A stretch of 5,481 bases of DNA, taken from NCBI GenBank assembly GCA_015232795.1, contig JADFYX010000176.1:1-5481 (forward strand), read 5' to 3'. Numbering within the stretch: the first letter of the stretch is position 1; the number at the start of each line of letters is the position of its first letter. Positions 1-5,262 of this stretch are shown here, piece after piece. A model generated the notes under the pieces. The model saw only the letters and a list, made by a program, of their open reading frames with translations, was not told the origin of the DNA and searched no databases. Both the position numbers and the translations under genes were made by a program. Origin of the DNA: Magnetococcales bacterium (GTDB lineage Bacteria > Pseudomonadota > Magnetococcia > Magnetococcales > JADFYX01).

Positions 1-21
1 TACCAAACATAAAAGGCAATG

Positions 22-804
22 TTATAGTTCAAACTCTTGGCCAAGATACATCTGCCGAACCAAGTCATCTGCTACCACTTCATCAGGATTTCCATGAGCA
101 AGAACTCTACCTTCCGATAATATATAGGCTCTGTCACAAATTCCCAAGGTTTCACGTACATTATGGTCAGTTATTAATACACCAATGTTACGTTCTTTGA
201 GATGACGTATAATAGACTGAATATCTTCCACTGCCAATGGATCAACACCAGCAAAGGGTTCATCTAGTAATATAAACCTCGGCTGAATGGCTAAAGCACG
301 TGCTACCTCCACCCTGCGACGCTCTCCTCCTGAGAGTGCATAACCGTATGATCGTGAAATATGGGAGATACGTAAATCTTCTAAAAGCTGTTCCAAACGT
401 TCCAGACGTTCACCACGGGTATAGGGTAATGTCTCTAATATTGCTAATATATTATCATAAACCGTCATCTTGCGAAATACAGATGGCTCTTGGGGCAGAT
501 AGGAGATCCCGGATCTGGCACGAAGATACATAGGGTCTTCGGTTATTTCCCTACCATCAAGCCAAATCGTACCTTGGTCTGGAGCCACAAGACCAACAAA
601 CATATAAAAAGTAGTGGTCTTTCCTGCTCCGTTAGGTCCAAGGAGACCAACCACCTCCCCCATATTTAAGGAGATGTCAACTTTGGTAACAACAGCACGG
701 CCTCCATAACCCTTAGCTAAACCTACAGCCTTAAGACCGGTAACTCTCTTCTCTTTTCGCCTGTCTTCGCCCTCGCGTTGCTCTTTTCGTCTTTCGTCAA
801 CCAT
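22..804 (-). CDS. lptB: LPS export ABC transporter ATP-binding protein LptB
   Basis: Cytoplasmic ATPase of the LptB2FG transporter, which extracts LPS from the inner membrane and pushes it onto the LptC-LptA bridge. In the 260-residue product (ATG numbering) the Walker A GPNGAGKTT is at about 56-64, the Q-loop YLPQE at about 102-106, the ABC signature LSGGE at about 157-161, Walker B FILLDEP at about 177-183, the D-loop AGVDP just after it, and the switch histidine in ITDHN at about 214. The stretch from the Q-loop to YDN and the GGERRRVE and FAGVDP segments are typical of LptB rather than of a generic ABC protein. The ATG at 804 overlaps the lptA stop as TGATG and has GAGGG 7 nt upstream. 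A TTG at 807 is possible but has only 4 nt of spacing. About 20 highly charged residues precede the usual LptB start, and no ATG, GTG or TTG follows in frame until close to Walker A, so the extension appears real. Last gene of the operon within the window. Confidence 0.97.
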   Translation of the reverse strand: MVDERRKEQREGEDRRKEKRVTGLKAVGLAKGYGGRAVVTKVDISLNMGEVVGLLGPNGAGKTTTFYMFVGLVAPDQGTIWLDGREITEDPMYLRARSGISYLPQEPSVFRKMTVYDNILAILETLPYTRGERLERLEQLLEDLRISHISRSYGYALSGGERRRVEVARALAIQPRFILLDEPFAGVDPLAVEDIQSIIRHLKERNIGVLITDHNVRETLGICDRAYILSEGRVLAHGNPDEVVADDLVRQMYLGQEFEL

Positions 805-1595
805 CAATCAACCCTCAACTTTGGTGGTGTCAAAGGGGTGTTACGGTCAGATGGGGAGTCAGGGCTTGATCCATCATAAAGCTGCTTTAGTTGGGGCAGT
901 GATTTAGATACGCGGTTTTTAGCTTTTAATTCTGGATCAGTAGCAACAGGTAGCTGTACAGATTTTCTACCACCATCGACTGCGGGTTGAGAAGATTTTT
1001 GTACGCTGACTTTTTTATCTGTCTGTTTTTTTATCTTTTCTACTTTTTGCTTGGAGTTTGACGGCATAATACTGGCAGAAACTCGCTTGTTACCACCACC
1101 AAGTACAGATACCTTATCAATACTACCATCACGTCCTATAATTAGCAGAATACGTTTACCAGATAGTTTGTCTCCAGAATGAACAATCGAGGCTATCTTG
1201 CTTTCGCCAATTAAAGTTAACTTCCGCTGACCAACAATATATTCCGCTTTATCAGCACTACCCTTATTTGCAGACTGCTCAAGAATAACATTTCCAAAAG
1301 CCATCACCTGCTCAACACCACCATCAGAGACTTTACTAGCCTTATCCTTTTTATAATAGTTGACCTCCATGCGATCAGCATAAAGAACCATCTCACCCTC
1401 ATGGGCAATAACAGCACCACTAAAAGTAGCCGTTGCCCTTTTTTCGTCCATCTCCAAACGATCAGCAGTTATTACAAGGCCATTTGTAATCTCTTGGGCC
1501 AAAGTTCCTGTAGGTAGGCTAAATACCAGCAACCCTAGAACCACAAACCAATTAATGGTTTTATGCCACAAATAAATTTTTGCTACTTCTGTCAT
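804..1595 (-). CDS. lptA: LPS transport periplasmic protein LptA (OstA-like), with long C-terminal tail
   Basis: Periplasmic protein that oligomerises into the beta-jellyroll bridge carrying LPS from LptC to LptD at the outer membrane. With the ATG at 1595 the product has 263 residues. The signal peptide has a charged N-terminus, a hydrophobic core at about 14-27 (INWFVVLGLLVF) and a likely signal peptidase I site after Thr-Leu-Ala at 33. The OstA/LptA domain follows at about 40-175, with the typical ITADRLEMDE, ATFSGAV and LYADRMEV strand pattern and a later GNVILEQ strand. Residues from about 179 to the end form a polar tail, Lys/Ser-rich and then Pro-rich, with no evident fold. Enterobacterial LptA is about 185 residues, so the tail accounts for the extra length. 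The ATG overlaps the lptC stop as TGATG and has GGGG 6 nt upstream. A GTG at 1607 would add four residues but has no ribosome binding site. Family assignment rests on motifs and on its place between lptC and lptB. Confidence 0.93.
   Translation of the reverse strand: MTEVAKIYLWHKTINWFVVLGLLVFSLPTGTLAQEITNGLVITADRLEMDEKRATATFSGAVIAHEGEMVLYADRMEVNYYKKDKASKVSDGGVEQVMAFGNVILEQSANKGSADKAEYIVGQRKLTLIGESKIASIVHSGDKLSGKRILLIIGRDGSIDKVSVLGGGNKRVSASIMPSNSKQKVEKIKKQTDKKVSVQKSSQPAVDGGRKSVQLPVATDPELKAKNRVSKSLPQLKQLYDGSSPDSPSDRNTPLTPPKLRVD
812..816 (-). promoter_or_regulatory. Ribosome binding site of lptB (decides the start)
   Basis: GAGGG lies inside the end of lptA, 7 nt before the ATG at 804 and only 4 nt before the in-frame TTG at 807. 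The spacing and the TGATG overlap both favour the ATG. Confidence 0.6.
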
Positions 1596-2278
1596 CAAGA
1601 ACCCCACTTGGCAGGTAGTGTAGGGACGCCACTGAGAAATTTCATTTCCACATTTTTGTGAACATGAAATTTTCCTATCTTTTGAAATAGAGTCAACCCA
1701 ACTCCCTTAAGTTGGGCAGTTTTATTCTCTAAATAGAACCGTTGATCTGTAAATAGTATTCCTTTGTTAGGGTTAAACTGCAACCACTCAGTAGTTAACA
1801 AACCAAATTGACCATCACCTTGTGCTCGTACTACACCATGAAAATTCATGGTACGGCTATTTTTATCCACAGTGCCACGTTTTGCAGTTATTTTGATTTT
1901 TTCCCCACTCTCGCGAAATACAACAAGAGATGGGGTCTCGACTATAACCACCCTTTCAGTTTCCCATCTGGCACTGACCCCATCTAGGGTCCATTGGGTC
2001 CGATAACCGTCAAACTGCTCAAGATGGATCTTGGTGGCTAGATTAACAGGAGCACTGTCTGACTGTTGAGCAGTGCTGGTTTCTGGGTCTACACCTAGCC
2101 CGACAGGTATGCGAAGATACCATATAATGACTGCTACCATTATAGCTGCAATGGCTAGAAAAAAAAACTTCAAAGAGGTGATCCAAGCACTTAAACTTGA
2201 TCTTTTAACCAACTCTGAACGACGGAGTTGGCTCCACCCCATAGAGTGGGCCATACGCTGTTTAACAGTGTAACTCAC
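1595..2278 (-). CDS. lptC: LPS export system protein LptC
   Basis: Bitopic inner-membrane protein that associates with LptB2FG and passes LPS to LptA through its periplasmic beta-jellyroll. The 227-residue product has a basic cytoplasmic N-terminus (about 1-32), one membrane helix at about 33-54 (FFFLAIAAIMVAVIIWYL) and a periplasmic LptC domain at about 80-215. The run from LTTEWLQFNPNKG through ILFTDQRFYLE to AQLKGVGLTL matches the family pattern of a TD-containing strand followed by a G-x-G-L turn, and HVHKNVEMKF is the last strand. The start is taken as GTG at 2278, which directly abuts the kdsC stop and has AGG 4 nt upstream. An ATG at 2254 would remove eight residues but lacks a clear ribosome binding site. 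The cytoplasmic segment before the helix is longer than the few residues of E. coli LptC (191 aa). The stop overlaps the start of lptA. Confidence 0.92.
   Translation of the reverse strand: MSYTVKQRMAHSMGWSQLRRSELVKRSSLSAWITSLKFFFLAIAAIMVAVIIWYLRIPVGLGVDPETSTAQQSDSAPVNLATKIHLEQFDGYRTQWTLDGVSARWETERVVIVETPSLVVFRESGEKIKITAKRGTVDKNSRTMNFHGVVRAQGDGQFGLLTTEWLQFNPNKGILFTDQRFYLENKTAQLKGVGLTLFQKIGKFHVHKNVEMKFLSGVPTLPAKWGS
1602..1605 (-). promoter_or_regulatory. Ribosome binding site of lptA (decides the start)
   Basis: GGGG lies within the end of lptC, 6 nt before the ATG at 1595. It overlaps the region just downstream of the alternative GTG at 1607, which itself has no purine-rich site upstream, so the ATG is preferred. 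Weak by itself; the identical TGATG junction at lptA/lptB supports it. Confidence 0.45.
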
Positions 2279-2803
2279 TTAACCTGCTAACCGCGAGACT
2301 ATCTCGGCCCAGTTACCCTGAGATTTTAATATCATCTCTGCCAAATCCCTAACAGCTCCTCTACCCCCTGGTTTAGCTGCCACCCAATCTACCCGCTCCA
2401 ACACCTCTTGGGCGGCATCCTCTGGTGCAGTAGCCAAACCGACTTTTGTTAAAATTGCTAAATCAAGGAGATCATCTCCCATAAAAGCACAATGTAACGG
2501 GGTGATCTGCTCCTTATCCAGCTCTGCCTTCAGGCAAGGCCATTTATTTTTCACACCCTGATGGACAAAAGAGAGTGAGAGTTCCTGGGCTCGCTTTTGA
2601 ACTACCGCAGATTTTCTAGCTGTAATTAAACCCACCTTAATACCAGAATCAAGTAGCAACCGTATTCCCAAACCATCTCGCACGGAAAAACGTTTAGTCT
2701 CTATGCCCTCATTATCAAAAAAAATTCCACCATCAGTCAATACGCCATCAACATCCAATGCCACCATCTTGATTTTACTGGCTTGTATCTGGGGAGTGCT
2801 CAC
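2279..2803 (-). CDS. kdsC: 3-deoxy-D-manno-octulosonate 8-phosphate phosphatase (KdsC, HAD family)
   Basis: Hydrolyses Kdo-8-phosphate to Kdo and phosphate, the step before CMP-Kdo activation in LPS core synthesis; cytoplasmic and normally tetrameric. The 174-residue product is a cap-less HAD phosphatase. Motif I DVDGVLTDG holds nucleophile Asp17 and general acid/base Asp19. Motif II is the threonine in ITAR (about 61). The basic residue region GVKNKW lies near 83-88, and motif IV GDD is at 109-111 with Asp114. The C-terminal GGRGAVRDLAEMIL (about 146-159) is the KdsC-specific tail that reaches the neighbouring subunit's active site, which separates it from other HAD enzymes. The start is GTG at 2803, overlapping the kdsD stop as GTGA, with GGGG 5 nt upstream. 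Slightly shorter than E. coli KdsC (188 aa). Adjacent kdsD and lptC agree with the assignment. Confidence 0.96.
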   Translation of the reverse strand: MSTPQIQASKIKMVALDVDGVLTDGGIFFDNEGIETKRFSVRDGLGIRLLLDSGIKVGLITARKSAVVQKRAQELSLSFVHQGVKNKWPCLKAELDKEQITPLHCAFMGDDLLDLAILTKVGLATAPEDAAQEVLERVDWVAAKPGGRGAVRDLAEMILKSQGNWAEIVSRLAG

Positions 2804-3756
2804 ATCAACCCCGCTTCTAAAAGATCATGGAGATGGATAAGACCAAGCAACTCTTTATTCTTACCAATTACAAATAGTGAAGTAATTTTAGACTTTTCCA
2901 TAAGTTTAACCGCCTCCACTGCCAGAGCATCATCACGGATGGTTTTGGGGTTGCGAGTCATAATCTCGTTAACTTGCAAATAGAGCAGCCCCCTAGCACC
3001 CACCAAACTTCGTCTCAGATCTCCATCAGTCAAAATACCAATTAGGTTGCCTTTTAAATCCAGTACTCCAGTCATGCCAAACTTTTTCTCAGTCATAACA
3101 ACCATTGCATCTTTAACCAGATCATCCTCTTTCACCAGAGGTATTTTATCCCCAGTGTGCATCTGGTCATAAACCTTTAGCAACAGCCTTCTACCAAGTG
3201 CACCACCTGGATGGAAAAAGGCAAACTGTTCCGGGCCAAAACCCCGCTCTTCCAATAGAGCTACTGCCAAAGCATCTCCCATGGCCAAAGCAACCGTTGT
3301 TGAACAGGTAGGAGCCAACCCCATGGGGCATGCCTCTCGTTCAACTGAGACATCAAGAATAACATCACTCATCTTACCCAAGGTTGATTCCGGTTCACCT
3401 ACCATGGCAATCAATGGTACATCCATGCGTTTGATAAACGGCAGAAGAGATATCACCTCACTGGTCTCACCACTGTTGGATAGTGCTATCATCACATCAC
3501 GAGAGACAACCATGCCGAGGTCTCCATGGCTCCCTTCGGCTGGGTGAAGAAAAAATGCCGGGGTACCAGTACTAGCCAATGTTGCAGCTATTTTATGCCC
3601 AACCAGACCAGATTTACCCATTCCTGTAACCACAACCCGGCCTTTGCAGGATAACATCAATCTTACCGCATCTTCAAAAGATGAATCCAACCGTTCAGCC
3701 AGCCGTTCAATGGCCATGGCCTCTAAACGTAGTGTCTCTCTTGCTTTAGCTAACAT
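2800..3756 (-). CDS. kdsD: Arabinose-5-phosphate isomerase KdsD (KpsF/GutQ family)
   Basis: Interconverts D-ribulose-5-phosphate and D-arabinose-5-phosphate, the first committed step of Kdo synthesis; cytoplasmic. The 318-residue product has a SIS sugar-isomerase domain at about 30-165 and two CBS repeats at about 200-255 and 265-318, the full KpsF/GutQ layout. GMGKSG at 45-50 gives Lys48, SNSGETSE gives Glu100, EACPMGLAPT gives Glu141 and FFHPGGALGRR gives His182. These equal the E. coli KdsD active-site residues K59, E111, E152 and H193 with a constant offset of 11, so the enzyme should be active. Both CBS repeats look intact (first ends GILTDGDLRR, second GLIHLHDLL). The ATG at 3756 has AAAGAGG ending 4 nt upstream. 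First gene of the leftward operon, with the divergent control region behind it. The gene for Kdo-8-P synthase (kdsA) is not in the window. GutQ or a capsule-type KpsF paralogue is less likely, given the kdsC-lptCAB neighbours. Confidence 0.96.
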   Translation of the reverse strand: MLAKARETLRLEAMAIERLAERLDSSFEDAVRLMLSCKGRVVVTGMGKSGLVGHKIAATLASTGTPAFFLHPAEGSHGDLGMVVSRDVMIALSNSGETSEVISLLPFIKRMDVPLIAMVGEPESTLGKMSDVILDVSVEREACPMGLAPTCSTTVALAMGDALAVALLEERGFGPEQFAFFHPGGALGRRLLLKVYDQMHTGDKIPLVKEDDLVKDAMVVMTEKKFGMTGVLDLKGNLIGILTDGDLRRSLVGARGLLYLQVNEIMTRNPKTIRDDALAVEAVKLMEKSKITSLFVIGKNKELLGLIHLHDLLEAGLM

Positions 3757-3782
3757 GAAGCCTCTTTAACCTATATCTAACA

Positions 3783-3804
3783 GTTAAAAGCAGACACTTT
3801 TAAC
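3783..3804. repeat. Perfect inverted repeat upstream of kdsD (possible operator or leader hairpin)
   Basis: Arms GTTAAAAG (3783-3790) and CTTTTAAC (3797-3804) are exact reverse complements around a 6-nt spacer. A third copy of the TTTAAC core lies at 3765-3770, next to the kdsD ribosome binding site. The repeat ends 27 bases before the kdsD start. The symmetry fits a dimeric repressor site or an AT-rich stem in the kdsD leader RNA. There is no U-tract following it on the minus strand that would make it a clear terminator. Confidence 0.6.
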
Positions 3805-3847
3805 CACGAAAATCCAGGTTTAATTATTATTAATATCACATGGAAAT

Positions 3848-3853
3848 ATTATA
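3848..3853 (-). promoter_or_regulatory. Candidate -10 element for the kdsD-lptB operon
   Basis: The minus strand reads TATAAT exactly here, about 92 bases before the kdsD start. This would put the transcription start near 3841 and the 8-bp inverted repeat inside the leader. No good -35 hexamer is found at 16-18 bp, and the surrounding AT-richness makes chance matches likely. Confidence 0.3.
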
Positions 3854-3966
3854 AATTATTAAAAACATCCCCTAACTTACAGACCATAAAAGAATTTTTC
3901 TTGAGCATAGTTTAACAACAAACATACAACACCCACGATAAATTTATTTATGAACCACATTTTATA

Positions 3967-3975
3967 TGAGATAAT
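3967..3975 (+). promoter_or_regulatory. Candidate extended -10 promoter for the CBS/PAS gene
   Basis: TGAGATAAT fits an extended -10 (TGn followed by GATAAT, five of six to consensus). The -35 region about 17 bp upstream (TTTATG) is poor, as is common with extended -10 promoters. Transcription would start near 3982, giving a leader of about 140 nt that contains the tandem repeat and the potential hairpin. Unproven. Confidence 0.3.
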
Positions 3976-3990
3976 GACAACAATTCATCA

Positions 3991-4018
3991 AATATCCAGG
4001 CTAGATATTAAGATATTA
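3991..4018. repeat. AGATATTA tandem repeat with linked inverted repeat
   Basis: AGATATTA occurs twice without a gap (4003-4010 and 4011-4018). AATATC at 3991-3996 is the reverse complement of GATATT at 4004-4009, with 7 nt between. The result is three related half-sites in 28 bases, about 100-130 bases before the CBS/PAS gene. This looks like a regulator binding site, but the AT-rich context lowers its significance. Confidence 0.4.
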
Positions 4019-4048
4019 TGGTGTTAAGGTCAAAAAACATGGGACAAA

Positions 4049-4076
4049 CAGCTACCTTATTTGAGTATTGTAGCTG
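4049..4076 (+). repeat. Potential leader hairpin upstream of the CBS/PAS gene
   Basis: CAGCTAC (4049-4055) and GTAGCTG (4070-4076) are exact reverse complements with a 14-nt loop. The stem is short but has four G-C pairs in an AT-rich leader. It ends 45 bases before the start codon. There is no following U-run, so it is not a standard terminator. Confidence 0.4.
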
Positions 4077-4121
4077 ATTTAATCCAGGAAGCCACCATCG
4101 ACAAGAACAAGGTATAAAATA

Positions 4122-5252
4122 ATGAGCTTAGTCCGTGACTGTATGTTCCCCAATATCGCCACCCTCTCCCTGGACACGACTCTGCTTGAGGCAGGGCAGC
4201 GCATGGTTAGTCAAGCACCGGGATTTGCCATAATTTTGGATAATATGACCTTAACTGGTCTGGTGACAGATTATGATTTTATTAAATGGATTGCTTCCGG
4301 ACACGACCCTAAACTGGTTAAAATAAGAGATCTACCCAGCTCTCCACCCCAAACCGTCCATGAAGATACAGACTGTCAAGATCTGCTAAAAATATACTAC
4401 CAACGTCGTTTTCGTCGTTTTCCAGTATTAAACGAAGATGAGATACTCTCAGGAGGTATCACCGAAAAACAGATTCTTGCTGCCCTACCCCGTTCCAATC
4501 TCATGGCCCACTATCTGGTAGATGATATGGTGGTCTCTGCTCCTCCTGCTGTACCCCCAGATATGCCATATATGGAAGTTGCTAAACGCATGACCTCATG
4601 GCATCGGGGTTGTGTATTGGTTATGGAAGATGAAAACTATTTAGGCATGATTACTGAAGGGGACATGCTTCGTTACCGGGTAGACCCCAATTGGCACCCA
4701 AACCTGTTAGCCAATGATATGGCATCTAAAAACCCCACCACCATCTCCCAACAGGCAGACCTGTTGCAAGCCCGTGATCTTTTTGTCTTGACCAAACACC
4801 GTCGTATGCCTGTGGTTAATCAAAAAGGTCAGGTTATCGGCCTTTTAACCCAGACCGATCTTCTCCGCCAGGTGGCAGATTCAGCCCGCTCTCATCAAGC
4901 AGTGTTAAACCCAGAAGATATTAACGAACCGGCAATTTGGTTTAACCCTGATGATGATCATAAAATACTAGCCATGAATGAAAAAGGGGCTAAAGCACTT
5001 GAGCTAGACCAGGAAAAATGGATAGGACAATCAGTTGCACCCCTAGCTGTTGACCAACCTGTTTGGGATGCCATTAGCACCCTTCTTTTAAGCTGTGGAA
5101 CCATTGAAGGCATCAACTTACCCCTTCGCACAGGTGAGGGAAACAGCCTCTGCGTCTCTTGTCGTTTTAGCTTAATCCACACCCCAACAGGAGCCGACAG
5201 AATTTTTTGGACAATCGGTACAATGGAGTCCGGCAGACAAAACTGCAATTAA
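4122..5252 (+). CDS. Tetra-CBS domain protein with C-terminal PAS-like domain
   Basis: Probable cytoplasmic sensor; target and ligand unknown. The 376-residue product has four CBS repeats at about 3-57, 66-120, 131-185 and 195-251, which would form two Bateman modules that typically bind adenosine nucleotides or similar ligands. The closing G-h-h-T-x-x-D motif is intact in repeats 1 (GLVTDYD, Asp52), 3 (GMITEGD, Asp181) and 4 (GLLTQTD, Asp246). Repeat 2 reads GGITEKQ, with Gln117 in place of the ligand-contacting Asp. Residues about 265-368 resemble a PAS fold, with NEKGAKALELDQEKWIGQS as the helix-to-G-x-S pattern and closing beta strands that carry a CxxC (Cys344, Cys347). No signal peptide, membrane helix, kinase, cyclase, GGDEF, EAL or HTH domain is present, so it must act through a partner. 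The ATG at 4122 has AAGG 9 nt upstream and is the first start after an in-frame stop at 4080-4082. It lies divergent to kdsD and is followed closely by the CoA-binding gene. Confidence 0.88.
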   Translation: MSLVRDCMFPNIATLSLDTTLLEAGQRMVSQAPGFAIILDNMTLTGLVTDYDFIKWIASGHDPKLVKIRDLPSSPPQTVHEDTDCQDLLKIYYQRRFRRFPVLNEDEILSGGITEKQILAALPRSNLMAHYLVDDMVVSAPPAVPPDMPYMEVAKRMTSWHRGCVLVMEDENYLGMITEGDMLRYRVDPNWHPNLLANDMASKNPTTISQQADLLQARDLFVLTKHRRMPVVNQKGQVIGLLTQTDLLRQVADSARSHQAVLNPEDINEPAIWFNPDDDHKILAMNEKGAKALELDQEKWIGQSVAPLAVDQPVWDAISTLLLSCGTIEGINLPLRTGEGNSLCVSCRFSLIHTPTGADRIFWTIGTMESGRQNCN

Positions 5253-5255
5253 GGA
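5252..5255 (+). promoter_or_regulatory. Ribosome binding site of the CoA-binding gene
   Basis: AGGA (within AAGGA) overlaps the last base of the CBS/PAS stop codon and sits 7 nt before the ATG at 5263. This favours that ATG over the out-of-frame ATG at 5256 and suggests coupling to the upstream gene. Confidence 0.6.
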
Positions 5256-5262
5256 ATGCAAA

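Larger units (their letters stand above)
3757..4121. other. Divergent intergenic control region
   Basis: A 365-base AT-rich gap between kdsD (leftward) and the CBS/PAS gene (rightward). It must contain the start signals of both units. No convincing protein gene is seen in it. It holds a perfect 8-bp inverted repeat near kdsD, the TTTAAC/GTTAAA motif four times (3765-3770, 3783-3788 inverted, 3799-3804, 3911-3916), an 8-bp tandem repeat with a linked inverted repeat near 3991-4018, a potential hairpin at 4049-4076, and candidate -10 elements in both directions. Confidence 0.8.

Noticed and set aside
1..21. Possible start of a further operon gene after lptB (minus-strand ATG at 10-8)
   Set aside because: Only three codons are visible, with no clear ribosome binding site. 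rpoN often follows lptB in Pseudomonadota but nothing here shows it.
300..533. Open frame on the plus strand antisense to lptB
   Set aside because: It lies entirely within the well-supported lptB frame, shows no recognisable domain and no ribosome binding site worth noting.
2073..2273. Open frame on the plus strand antisense to the N-terminal part of lptC
   Set aside because: A shadow of lptC. Its apparent basic composition is simply the complement of the membrane helix and basic arm coding sequence.
2783..2983. Open frame on the plus strand antisense to the kdsC/kdsD junction
   Set aside because: It spans the overlap of two clear minus-strand genes and has no family resemblance.
3281..3547. 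Open frame on the plus strand antisense to kdsD
   Set aside because: Contained in the SIS domain of kdsD, which has all catalytic residues; the antisense product has no recognisable features.
3783..3804. Rho-independent terminator
   Set aside because: The stem is AT-rich, has no adjacent U-run in either direction, and no gene ends beside it; an operator or leader stem fits better.
4061..4089. TTGAGT as a -35 box for the CBS/PAS gene
   Set aside because: No -10-like hexamer is found 16-18 bp downstream; the sequence there is CCAGGA-like.
4958..5248. Open frame on the minus strand antisense to the PAS-like domain
   Set aside because: The plus-strand frame is supported by four CBS motifs, a ribosome binding site and tight spacing to the next gene; the antisense frame has nothing comparable.
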